Assembly: GCA_019119085.1 (NCBI GenBank)
Contig: DWXT01000003.1
Span: forward strand, 1-20,298
DNA: 20,298 nt
Direction of reading: 5' to 3'
From: Flavonifractor avistercoris
GTDB taxonomy: Bacteria > Bacillota > Clostridia > Oscillospirales > Oscillospiraceae
Shown in pieces: positions 6,837 to 13,042 of the stretch (positions are counted from its first letter, which is position 1; every line of letters begins with the position of its first letter). Both the position numbers and the translations under genes were made by a program. The notes under the pieces are model-generated. The model searched no databases, was not told where the DNA came from, and saw only the letters and a list, made by a program, of their open reading frames with translations.

Positions 6837-7367
6837 TCACTTTCCTTCACAGACTGATATGTGATCCGCGCCGAGTCCCGTCAGCGCGGATACCGCCTCC
6901 ACCACCTGGAGCCGGACGGACGGGTTCCCGCCCCCCGAGCATACCACAAGGGCCCCCTGATATTGGGGCGAAATCTGCTGGAGGGTGACGGTCTCCTCCG
7001 TCCCGCCGCCGGAGAGCACCACCGTGGTCAGGGCGGCGTCGGTGGAGTCGGCCTCCACCGTGCTCTGGGTGTCCTGGGCCAGGATCCGCCTGGGGCTGCT
7101 CTGGAGGGTGAGCACCACCCGCACCTCCCCCACCCCGGTGATCCGGGACAGGGCTTCCTCCATCCGGTTCTCCAGCGCCTCCACCTGGAAGGCGTCCGTC
7201 TCCTCTCCGGTATCTGACGCCCCATCCCTGTCCCCGCCGTCCCCGGCCGGCAGGGCGGGCAGGAGGAGCAGCGCTACCCCCGCCGCAATCACCAGGAACA
7301 CAAATTTGTTCCGCTCCCACAGGGCGCGCAGGCCCTTCCCCAGCGCCCCCAGCTCCTTGCTTTTCAT
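6837..7367 (-). CDS. spoIIIAG: Stage III sporulation protein AG
   Basis: Single-pass mother-cell membrane protein that forms a large ring in the SpoIIIA-SpoIIQ channel. The 176-residue product has a basic cytosolic N-terminus, a membrane helix (~22-40, FVFLVIAAGVALLLLPAL), a Gly/Asp-rich linker, and the conserved ring-building domain starting FQVEALENRMEEALSRITGVGEVRVVLTL (~60-88). A TEETVTLQQISPQYQGALVVCSGG segment follows, then a C-terminal VVEAVSALTGLGADHISV helix-strand. It is shorter than the B. subtilis protein (229), mostly in the beta-rich insertion. The ATG at 7367 overlaps the spoIIIAF stop by 4 bp (ATGA), implying coupling. Confidence 0.95.
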   Translation of the reverse strand: MKSKELGALGKGLRALWERNKFVFLVIAAGVALLLLPALPAGDGGDRDGASDTGEETDAFQVEALENRMEEALSRITGVGEVRVVLTLQSSPRRILAQDTQSTVEADSTDAALTTVVLSGGGTEETVTLQQISPQYQGALVVCSGGGNPSVRLQVVEAVSALTGLGADHISVCEGK

Positions 7368-7855
7368 CCCTCGCCCCCGCTTTCGTACGTCTGCCGCTCC
7401 GCCGGGATGGCGAAGTCGGCCTCAATGGCGCGCGTCAGCGCCGCCCGCTGCTCCGCCGTCAGCGCCCCGGTGATGGTGACGGCGGTGGGCACGGGCCAAT
7501 CCCCCCCGCCTTCCGCCTCCACGGCCGCCAGGCAGGTGATGCCCAGCCCGGCCGCCTTGTCCTGAATATATGCGGCGGACTGCTCCTCTATGATGTCCTT
7601 CATCAAAGTTTCGTTCTCCTCCTCCAGCTCCGTGCTGTAGGCACCCAGATCCAGCTTGTACTCGGCAAGAGCCCGGCCCAGCGCTTCGGTGTCCAGCTTC
7701 AGCAGGGGATTGAGCACCGCCGCCAGCAGCACCAGCCCGCCGGTGAGGCGGAGAATGCCCCGGATGTTCCCGTCGGGGCACAGGGCCTCCGCCAGGGCCA
7801 CCAGCATGGCGGCGGCGGTGATGCCCAGCAGCCATTGGCGAATCAGCTCCAGCAT
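7364..7855 (-). CDS. spoIIIAF: Stage III sporulation protein AF
   Basis: Mother-cell membrane component of the SpoIIIA-SpoIIQ channel. The 163-residue protein has two N-terminal membrane helices (~5-25 and ~33-51, the second followed by LNPLLKL, a family hallmark). A charged helical region follows (TELEEENETLMKDIIEEQ), then a soluble ring-building-like domain beginning at about LGITCLAAVEAE. The start at 7855 follows GAGG, which overlaps the spoIIIAE stop (TGAGGCC-ATG), another coupled junction. Length is close to B. subtilis SpoIIIAF (206) minus the variable tail. Confidence 0.93.
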   Translation of the reverse strand: MLELIRQWLLGITAAAMLVALAEALCPDGNIRGILRLTGGLVLLAAVLNPLLKLDTEALGRALAEYKLDLGAYSTELEEENETLMKDIIEEQSAAYIQDKAAGLGITCLAAVEAEGGGDWPVPTAVTITGALTAEQRAALTRAIEADFAIPAERQTYESGGEG

Positions 7856-7859
7856 GGCC

Positions 7860-8969
7860 TCACCTCACCACCGCCGTGATGGCGGACACCAGGGAGATGA
7901 GCAGCAGCAGGGCGCAGGAGCCTGTCATGCCCAGCACCAGGCCGAAGGCCCCGCCCAGCTGGTCGATGAGCCCGGCCACCCGGCCGCCGGACACGGTGGC
8001 GCTGAGGGCGGCGGCGGCCTTGTAGGCCAGGTAGTGGATTCCCAGCTGGAGGAAGGGGACGATACACATGGCCAGCACCGCCAGCATGCCGAACACCCCC
8101 ACCGCGTTTTTCAGGATGCCCGCCCCGGCCAGCACGGTCTCCGCCGCGTCGGACAGGATGCCTCCCACCACCGGCACCAGGCTGGACATGGTGAACTTGG
8201 CCGCCTTGACGGTCACCGCGTCTGTGGTGCCGGCGATCACCCCGCTCACCGTCAGATAGCCCACGAAGACCACCAGCACGGTGGTGAGCACCGCCGTCAC
8301 CAGCCACTTCAGGGTGCCCGCGATGCGCTTGAGCCCCTCGTTGCCCACCGCCGCGTGGGCCACGCAGGCGGCGATGTAGGCGTACACCAGGGGGAGCAGC
8401 AGCTGGGTGATCAGGGTGATGAGCACGTCGGAGAACAGCATGGTGGCCAGCTGCCGGGCCACCGCCCCGCCGGGGGAGCCGGCGGCGGCCGCCGCCGCCG
8501 TGACGGTGGGCAGCAGGAGCTTGGAGAAGGTGGACATGTTGTCCAGCGCCTCCCGGCCCAGGCCGATGAGGGTGTTGGCGTCCGCCGCCGCCACCGCGGC
8601 CACCGCCAGGGCCCCCACGATGGACACCACGTCCACCGCCCGGCCCGCCCCCGTCCCGGCGTACAGCCCCTCCGCCAGGCCGCACAGGAGCACCACCGCC
8701 AGCAGCAGCACCCCGCTGCGCACCGCCTTGCGCACCACGCCGAAGAGCTCTCCGCTGCCGGTGTCCACGATGGACTGAAGCCCCTCGTCCAGACTCAGCC
8801 CCGCCTCCAGCTCCACACCGGGCAGCCAGTCCCCCGCCGCGTCCTCCAGGTCATCCAGCTCCAGAGCCTCCGACTGGGCGGAGAGCACGTCCCCCCCGCT
8901 GGCCGACGCCGTCACCACGCCCGGCAGCAGGAGAAGCGCGGCCAGAAATGCAAGTATGATTCGTCTCAT
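7860..8969 (-). CDS. spoIIIAE: Stage III sporulation protein AE
   Basis: Polytopic mother-cell membrane protein thought to form the pore or export-like base of the SpoIIIA channel. The 369-residue product opens with a cleavable-looking signal peptide (MRRIILAFLAALLLLPGVVTASA, ~1-23). A soluble stretch carries DLEDAAGDWLPGVELEAGLS (~41-60), and then six to eight hydrophobic segments rich in Ala, Val and Gly follow to the C-terminus. The family's LTVSGVIAGTTDAVTVKAAKFTMSSLVPVVGGILSDAAETVLAG block is clearly present (~240-285). The ATG at 8969 follows GGAGAGG by 5 nt. It starts 25 nt after spoIIIAD, the widest gap among the operon's genes. Confidence 0.95.
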   Translation of the reverse strand: MRRIILAFLAALLLLPGVVTASASGGDVLSAQSEALELDDLEDAAGDWLPGVELEAGLSLDEGLQSIVDTGSGELFGVVRKAVRSGVLLLAVVLLCGLAEGLYAGTGAGRAVDVVSIVGALAVAAVAAADANTLIGLGREALDNMSTFSKLLLPTVTAAAAAAGSPGGAVARQLATMLFSDVLITLITQLLLPLVYAYIAACVAHAAVGNEGLKRIAGTLKWLVTAVLTTVLVVFVGYLTVSGVIAGTTDAVTVKAAKFTMSSLVPVVGGILSDAAETVLAGAGILKNAVGVFGMLAVLAMCIVPFLQLGIHYLAYKAAAALSATVSGGRVAGLIDQLGGAFGLVLGMTGSCALLLLISLVSAITAVVR

Positions 8970-8994
8970 TGGTACCTCTCCGATCTATGTTCCC

Positions 8995-9381
8995 TCACAG
9001 CAGGCCCGTTATGGTGCTCAGCACCGCCCGCAGCAGAGGCAGAGCCGTCAGCACGGCGGCGGCGGCTCCCGCCGTCTCCGCCGCCGCGGCAATGCCCCCC
9101 TCCCCCGCGTCCCGGCACAGCTCGGCGGCGATACGGGTCAGGATGGCGATGCCCACCGTCTTGAGCACCGGCGCCAGCACCGCCGGGGACAGGCCGATGA
9201 GCTCCCCCAGCTCGTCCGCCAGGGCGCGCACCTCCTCTATGGCACCCAGGGCCGCCCCCAGCAGGAGGGCCCCGGCAGCCAGGGCCAGCACCGCCCCCAC
9301 CTCCCTGGCGTGCTGCTTGACCACCACCGCGCACAGGGCGGCGGCCACGGCGGCGGCCGCCAGTCTGACCACGCTCTCCAT
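8995..9381 (-). CDS. spoIIIAD: Stage III sporulation protein AD
   Basis: Small mother-cell membrane protein of the SpoIIIA complex, 128 residues (B. subtilis 133). Four hydrophobic segments are visible (~5-23, ~28-47, ~68-88, ~98-125). The family's AVLAPVLKTVGIAILTRIAAELCRDAGE core (~67-94) carries the conserved Cys-Arg-Asp. The ATG at 9381 lies 3 nt after the spoIIIAC stop, with only a weak GTAGG upstream, so translation is probably coupled to spoIIIAC. Confidence 0.94.
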   Translation of the reverse strand: MESVVRLAAAAVAAALCAVVVKQHAREVGAVLALAAGALLLGAALGAIEEVRALADELGELIGLSPAVLAPVLKTVGIAILTRIAAELCRDAGEGGIAAAAETAGAAAAVLTALPLLRAVLSTITGLL

Positions 9382-9384
9382 GGC

Positions 9385-9579
9385 CTACAGCCCGAACAGG
9401 TTCTTGACCAGATCGAACAGATCGCTGATCTGCTGCACCACCATCACCAGCACCACCACCAGGCCCGCCAGGGTGGTCATGGTGGCCTGCTCGTCCCGCC
9501 CGGAGCGGGAGAGCACCTGGTTGAGCACCGAGACCAGGATCCCGATGGCCGCAATCCGGAAAATCAAATCCACATCCAT
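9385..9579 (-). CDS. spoIIIAC: Stage III sporulation protein AC
   Basis: A 64-residue membrane protein with two hydrophobic helices (~5-22 and ~36-56) joined by a polar loop (SRSGRDEQA, ~24-32), the SpoIIIAC layout (B. subtilis 68 residues). It is an essential but poorly understood part of the SpoIIIA channel. A GGGGGAG ribosome-binding site lies 6 nt before the ATG at 9579, within the 13-nt gap after spoIIIAB. Confidence 0.94.
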   Translation of the reverse strand: MDVDLIFRIAAIGILVSVLNQVLSRSGRDEQATMTTLAGLVVVLVMVVQQISDLFDLVKNLFGL

Positions 9580-9592
9580 CTGTTTCTCCCCC

Positions 9593-10102
9593 TCACAGCA
9601 GCAGGATGGCCAGCATCGCCCCGGCCGTCAGGCCAAGGGCCCGGTACATCCGCCCCTGCCTTTCCGACTCCTCCCGGGCCTGCTCCAGAGCCCGGCCCAG
9701 CTCCGCCCGGGTTCGGGCCAGGGCGGCGCGCTGCTCCTCCCCGTCGTACCGGCCCAGCACGTCCCCCAGCTCCTCCAGGGCCAGCAGCGCCGGCCCGGTC
9801 AGTCCCAGGGGGGTGTCCTCCACCGACTCCCGCCACAGCTGGGAGAGGGGCCGCTCCCCCAGCTCGTCCAGCCTGGCCCGGCAGCGGGCAAACAGCTCCC
9901 CCGCCGGCGGCGGGCTCTCCGCCGCCCGCTCCAGCAGCTCGGGCATGGGGGTGAGGCGGAAGGACAGCTCCCGCTCCATCCCCTCCAGTGCGCCCAGCAG
10001 GGCCCGGAGCACCTCCACCCGCCGGGCCAGCCGCCCGGCGGCGGAGAAGCCCACCGCGCCGCAGCCGCCCACCAGCAGGACGGCGCCCATCAGCCTCAGC
10101 AC
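9593..10102 (-). CDS. spoIIIAB: Stage III sporulation protein AB
   Basis: A 169-residue protein (B. subtilis SpoIIIAB 171) with an N-terminal membrane helix (~4-22), a long helical cytosolic domain and a C-terminal hydrophobic helix. Family marks include LRALLGALEGMERELSFRLTPMPELL (~32-57) and the E-R-rich helix before the last segment. It is structurally related to GspF-like platform proteins of type II secretion, and with SpoIIIAA gives the channel its secretion-system likeness. The GTG at 10102 is chosen because it yields MLRLMGAVLLV, matching B. subtilis MLKLLGAVFIV, and overlaps the spoIIIAA stop by 7 nt. The ATG at 10090 would remove four residues. Confidence 0.92.
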   Translation of the reverse strand: MLRLMGAVLLVGGCGAVGFSAAGRLARRVEVLRALLGALEGMERELSFRLTPMPELLERAAESPPPAGELFARCRARLDELGERPLSQLWRESVEDTPLGLTGPALLALEELGDVLGRYDGEEQRAALARTRAELGRALEQAREESERQGRMYRALGLTAGAMLAILLL

Positions 10103-11007
10103 AGCTCCACCACCCGGTAAGCCCGCTCCCCGCCGTCCCGCCGGATGGTCACCAGCCGCCGGAACAGCTTCCCGTCCAGCAGCCTCCGGTACAGGGGCCG
10201 GGTCTGTATGTCCTCCAATTCCCGCCCGTGGGCCGTACACAGCAGGGCCACGCCGCAGTTGGCCGCCATCTCCAGGGCGGCCGTGTCCTCCGGCGCGGTG
10301 ATCTCGTCTGCCGCCAGCACCTGGGGATTCATGCCCCGCAGGAGCATCAGCAGCGCCGCCCCTTTTGGGCAGCCGTCCAGCACGTCGGTGTGCCCGCCCA
10401 CGGCCAGCTGGGGCACCCCCTGGTACATGGCCGCCAGCTCCCCCCGCTCGTCCGCCACGCCAACCCGCAGGGCGGGATGTCCCTCTCCATCGGAGAGGGC
10501 GCGGATCAGATCCCGCAGCAGGGTGGTCTTGCCGCCCCCCGGCGGGGAGAGGAGCAGGGTGCTCTGAAATTCCCCCTCGCTCCACAGCCTGTCCAGCACC
10601 GGCGCGGAGGCGCCGGGCACCTCCCGGGCCACCCGGATGGCCAGGGAGGAGAGCTGCCGCAGATTGATGACCGCCCCGTCCCGCACCACGGCGGTGCCAC
10701 AGATGCCGATGCGGTGGCCGCCCTGCACGGTGAAAAAGCCGCTGCGCACCCGCTCGAGGGCGGCGTGGGCGGAGGCCTGGGTGGCGGTCTCCAATACGGC
10801 GTACAGCTCCCGCTGGGTCACCGGCTCCCCGGACAGGGGGCGCTCCCCCTCCGGGAATACCACGGTCATGGGCCGGCCCGCCCGCAGGCGCAGCTCCTCC
10901 GCCCGTCCCCGGCTCTCCCTGTCCAGGCCCGCGGTCAACTGCCGCAGCCGGGTCGGCAGCAGGGCCGCCGCCTGGCGGAACCGGGCCGTGTCTCGCTCAT
11001 CCGTCAT
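10096..11007 (-). CDS. spoIIIAA: Stage III sporulation protein AA (AAA+-like ATPase)
   Basis: Mother-cell cytosolic ATPase related to type II/IV secretion ATPases, the energy-providing subunit of the SpoIIIA-SpoIIQ channel. The 303-residue protein shows an N-terminal region with AEELRLRAGRP (~36-46), GGHRIGICGTAV (~96-107), a Walker A PPGGGKTT (~155-162), a VADERGE segment (~184-190), a hydrophobic Walker B VLAADEI (~230-236) and TAHGRE (~255). The ATG at 11007 has AGAAGGA about 10 nt upstream. An ATG at 11040 would add 11 residues without a better ribosome-binding site. First gene of the eight-gene operon, preceded by a terminator. In B. subtilis the operon is sigma-E dependent; no convincing sigma-E promoter could be recognised here. 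Confidence 0.95.
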   Translation of the reverse strand: MTDERDTARFRQAAALLPTRLRQLTAGLDRESRGRAEELRLRAGRPMTVVFPEGERPLSGEPVTQRELYAVLETATQASAHAALERVRSGFFTVQGGHRIGICGTAVVRDGAVINLRQLSSLAIRVAREVPGASAPVLDRLWSEGEFQSTLLLSPPGGGKTTLLRDLIRALSDGEGHPALRVGVADERGELAAMYQGVPQLAVGGHTDVLDGCPKGAALLMLLRGMNPQVLAADEITAPEDTAALEMAANCGVALLCTAHGRELEDIQTRPLYRRLLDGKLFRRLVTIRRDGGERAYRVVELC

Positions 11008-11091
11008 CTTGCTCACGTCCTTCTTCTGTGCTTGGCACATCCTATGAACGCCTGTCCCTGTTTATGCCACGGGTCTGTATGCCCGGGCCCT

Positions 11092-11140
11092 AAAACAGGA
11101 ACGGGCGGGGGATCCGTTTGGATTCCCCGCCCATTTCCTG
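11092..11140 (-). terminator. Intrinsic terminator upstream of spoIIIA
   Basis: Long hairpin: CAGGAA/TTCCTG (11096-11101 with 11135-11140), a small internal loop, GGGCGGGG/CCCCGCCC (11103-11110 with 11125-11132), a wobble and ATCC/GGAT, loop GTTT. On the minus strand it is followed by TTTT then AGGG. It is the first terminator met by minus-strand transcripts leaving the HxlR-type gene, so it probably insulates spoIIIA from them. Confidence 0.7.
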
Positions 11141-11174
11141 GCCGTGCCGGCTTCCTGTGCCAGCCGTTCTGTGG

Positions 11175-11180
11175 TACAAT
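11175..11180 (+). promoter_or_regulatory. Candidate -10 box of the ICMT-like gene
   Basis: TACAAT preceded by TGTGG, identical to the asp23 promoter over 11 nt, and about 34 nt before the GTG start. The -35 position (TTCCTG, 17-nt spacing) is poor. Confidence 0.45.
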
Positions 11181-11214
11181 CAGGGCAGTATTCCGGCCGA
11201 TGGGAGGTGTACTC

Positions 11215-11733
11215 GTGGCCGCTCTGCTCCTGATTCCCTTTTTTCTCATCCGCTTTGGGCTCCTGTCTGCCCTGAGTCGGGACGGCCTGCGGCGTGCCGC
11301 CCACTATCCGTCTGTAGAGGGGTGGGAGCGGGCGGCCCTGTGGCTCTATCAGCTCTCCACCGCGGCCCTTCTGCTTCTCATTCTGCTCTCCCGGGTCAAA
11401 GCTGCCCCGCCTGCCTGCTTCCGGGCGGGCGGAGTCCTGTATGCGGCGGGCCTCCTGCTGCTTGTGCTGTCCGTGGCCGCCTTTGCCGCCCCGTCAGAGG
11501 AGGGATTCTGTCAGTCCGGTGTCTACCGCCTGTCCCGGAATCCCATGTACGCCGCTTACTTTCTCCTGTTTCTGGGCTGCGCCCTGCTCACCCGGTCTCT
11601 CCCCCTGCTGCTCTGCCTGGCGGTGTTTCAGCTCACCGCCCACGTGCTCATCCGGGCGGAGGAGCGGTGGTGCCTCCGCACCTTCGGGGCGGCGTACACC
11701 CGCTATATGGGACGGGTTCGCCGCTATCTCTGA
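11215..11733 (+). CDS. Isoprenylcysteine carboxyl methyltransferase-like membrane protein
   Basis: A 172-residue polytopic membrane protein of the ICMT/phospholipid-methyltransferase superfamily. Four to five hydrophobic segments are visible (~2-18, ~40-58, ~72-92, ~112-145). The superfamily's SAM-binding signature is present: GVYRLSRNPMY (~102-112), then two glutamates in AEERW (~148-152) and FGAAYTRYMGRVRRYL at the C-terminus. Such bacterial proteins probably methylate small or lipid substrates, but the substrate here is unknown. The GTG at 11215 is chosen because GGGAGGTG ends about 5 nt upstream. An in-frame ATG at 11200 overlaps that ribosome-binding site and is less likely. It converges on the HxlR-type gene with only 14 bp between stops and no terminator between them. 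Confidence 0.82.
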   Translation: MAALLLIPFFLIRFGLLSALSRDGLRRAAHYPSVEGWERAALWLYQLSTAALLLLILLSRVKAAPPACFRAGGVLYAAGLLLLVLSVAAFAAPSEEGFCQSGVYRLSRNPMYAAYFLLFLGCALLTRSLPLLLCLAVFQLTAHVLIRAEERWCLRTFGAAYTRYMGRVRRYL

Positions 11734-11747
11734 CGGGGACGAACCGT

Positions 11748-12125
11748 TCAGGTGCCCAGCCCCGCCGGCGCCGGCAGGTACCGCTCCCCCCACCGGCCGA
11801 TCTCAATGAAGATGGGGTAGAGATCCCGCCCCGCCTCTGTGAGGGCGTATTCCACGTGGGGCGGCACCTCGTTGAACTGCTCCCGGCGAACCAGTCCGTT
11901 CTCCTCCAGCTGCCGCAGCGTGGAGGTCAGCATGGTGTTGGTGATGCCCTCCACCCGCTGCTTCAGCGCTCCGAAGCGAACCGTGTCCGTCTTGCTCAGC
12001 TCAAAGAGCACGCGGATGGCCCACTTTCCCTGGAACAGGCGCAGGGTGCGCCCCACGGGGCAGGTCATGGCCGCGTTTTCCACCCGCAGGCGGGCCTGAT
12101 ACTCCTGAAAGGTGCCGTGCTCCAT
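11748..12125 (-). CDS. HxlR-family winged-helix transcriptional regulator
   Basis: A 125-residue HxlR (DUF24) MarR-like dimeric repressor. Diagnostic segments: CPVGRTLRLFQGKWAIRVLFEL (~22-43), the recognition helix region ITNTMLTSTLRQLEENGLVRR (~61-81) and the wing VPPHVEYALTEAGRDLYPI (~87-105). Cys22 sits at the conserved N-terminal position that in relatives such as YodB and HypR senses quinones, hypochlorite or other electrophiles; redox sensing here is inference. The ATG at 12125 follows GGGAGGA by about 7 nt. It is transcribed divergently from a nitroreductase gene 120 bp away, the classic arrangement for a local regulator and its target. Confidence 0.92.
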   Translation of the reverse strand: MEHGTFQEYQARLRVENAAMTCPVGRTLRLFQGKWAIRVLFELSKTDTVRFGALKQRVEGITNTMLTSTLRQLEENGLVRREQFNEVPPHVEYALTEAGRDLYPIFIEIGRWGERYLPAPAGLGT

Positions 12126-12156
12126 CTTGGATTCCTCCCAATAGTCAGAGATTTGA

Positions 12157-12216
12157 TACTTAGTCGGTTATTTCTGCGTACTTGCATCCATTTTCTTCTT
12201 TAGTATAATAAAACTA
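12157..12216 (+). promoter_or_regulatory. Nitroreductase promoter with possible regulator sites
   Basis: TTGCAT (12182-12187), 16-nt spacer, perfect TATAAT (12204-12209) about 36 nt before the nitroreductase ATG. The -10 lies inside TAGT-N8-ACTA (12201-12216). A direct repeat TACTT at 12157-12161 and 12179-12183, spaced 22 bp (two helical turns), overlaps the -35. These are candidate HxlR-type binding sites; the promoter is better supported than the operators. Confidence 0.6.
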
Positions 12217-12245
12217 CAATCCAATTACAAGAAGGAGTTGTTTGC

Positions 12246-12779
12246 ATGAATCCCTTTGAACTCTTCCAGTCCCGCCGGTGCATCCGCAGCTACACCGGCG
12301 CCCCCGTCTCCGACGGGGAGCTGCAGAAGATCCTCCAGGCCGCCAACACCGCCCCCACCGCCATGGGGCAGTATGAGAACGTCCACCTGACGGTAATCAC
12401 CGATGCCAAGCTGCTGGCCGAGATCGAGGCCGCCTGCGCCGAGTTCATGGGCCAGCCCGGCTCTCACCCCCTCTACGGGGCCCCGACCCTGGTGGTGGCC
12501 TCCTCCCGGTTCCCCAGTGAGGCCATGGCAAACCCGGCCTACTCCGACGCCGCCATTCTGGTGCATACCATGTCCCTGGCCGCCACCGCCCTGGGCGTGG
12601 GCTGCTGCTACATCTGGGGGGCCGTTGTGGCCCTGAGCGGCCGCCCCGAGCTGGTGAAGGCCCTTGGCCTGCCGGAGGGCTTTGTCCCCTGCTGCGGCCT
12701 GGTTCTGGGACAGTCCGAGGAGAGCTACGCCCCCCGGGAAATCCCCCAGAACCGCATCGGCGTCAACTACGTGGGCTGA
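12246..12779 (+). CDS. Nitroreductase-family FMN oxidoreductase
   Basis: A 177-residue flavoprotein of the nitroreductase family, expected to use NAD(P)H to reduce nitro compounds, quinones or other electrophiles in the cytosol. The N-terminal SRRCIRSYTGAPVSD (~9-23) carries the FMN-contacting arginines. LQKILQAANTAPTAMGQ (~26-42) supplies the next flavin segment. The C-terminal part has GLPEGFVPCCGLVLGQ (~141-156), the usual family closing strand before a PRE tail. Length is normal for the short subfamily. GAAGGAG lies 8 nt before the ATG. It is divergent from an HxlR regulator that probably controls it. Its 3' flank holds a run of hairpins ending in an intrinsic terminator at 13001-13040. 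Natural substrate unknown. Confidence 0.92.
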   Translation: MNPFELFQSRRCIRSYTGAPVSDGELQKILQAANTAPTAMGQYENVHLTVITDAKLLAEIEAACAEFMGQPGSHPLYGAPTLVVASSRFPSEAMANPAYSDAAILVHTMSLAATALGVGCCYIWGAVVALSGRPELVKALGLPEGFVPCCGLVLGQSEESYAPREIPQNRIGVNYVG

Positions 12780-12796
12780 GAAAGCGAAATACATGC

Positions 12797-13014
12797 AGGA
12801 AGTCCCCCGTAGGGAACGCCTCGCAGAGTTCCGTCATCCGCAGATGACGGAATAAAATTAAAATCCGTCATTTCCGGGGACATGTGCCTCGGAAATGACA
12901 CTTCTCGCGCAAGATGGGCCGACTTTTTCGTCAGGAATCGAGGTCCATCTTGCGCGCATCTTCCTCGAAAAAGTGGCTTCCGCCACTTTTTCGACACACT
13001 GAGGAAGTCCCCCG
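12797..13014. repeat. 13-bp direct repeat flanking the hairpin array
   Basis: AGGAAGTCCCCCG occurs at 12797-12809 and again at 13002-13014, 205 bp apart, bracketing four of the five hairpins. The second copy is the left arm of the terminator stem; the first could compete for the same right arm. It may be a duplication footprint or a target-site-like duplication around inserted DNA. Confidence 0.6.
12829..13000 (+). repeat. Array of four perfect hairpins after the nitroreductase gene
   Basis: The 263-bp gap between the nitroreductase gene and lgt holds closely packed inverted repeats. TTCCGTCATC / GATGACGGAA (12829-12838, 12843-12852). GTCATTTCCG / CGGAAATGAC (12867-12876, 12890-12899). CGCGCAAGATGG / CCATCTTGCGCG (12906-12917, 12945-12956). 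CGAAAAAGTGGC / GCCACTTTTTCG (12966-12977, 12982-12993). Stems are 10-12 bp and perfect, with 6-14 nt between hairpins. The loop of the third contains CTTTTTCG (12923-12930), which could also pair with the left arm of the fourth, so alternative folds are possible. No protein-coding signal is seen. Confidence 0.75.
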
Positions 13015-13040
13015 GCAGAGCCGGGGGACTTCCTCTTTTT
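13001..13040 (+). terminator. Intrinsic terminator of the nitroreductase transcript
   Basis: A 16-bp perfect stem (13001-13016 with 13020-13035; arms begin GAGGAAGTCC and end GGACTTCCTC) with loop AGA, followed by TTTTT on the plus strand. It lies 2 bp beyond the stop of convergent lgt; on the minus strand there is no T tract, so it serves mainly the plus strand. Confidence 0.85.
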
Positions 13041-13042
13041 GG

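Noticed and set aside
7656..9164. Plus-strand open frame opposite spoIIIAE and spoIIIAF
   Set aside because: Antisense shadow in His/Gln/Gly-rich sequence; no promoter, ribosome-binding site or domain supports it.
11074..11081. CATACAGA on the minus strand, resembling a sigma-E -10 box before spoIIIAA
   Set aside because: The expected spoIIIA promoter is sigma-E dependent, but the -35 position about 14 nt upstream has no ATA-type element, so I cannot support it as a promoter.
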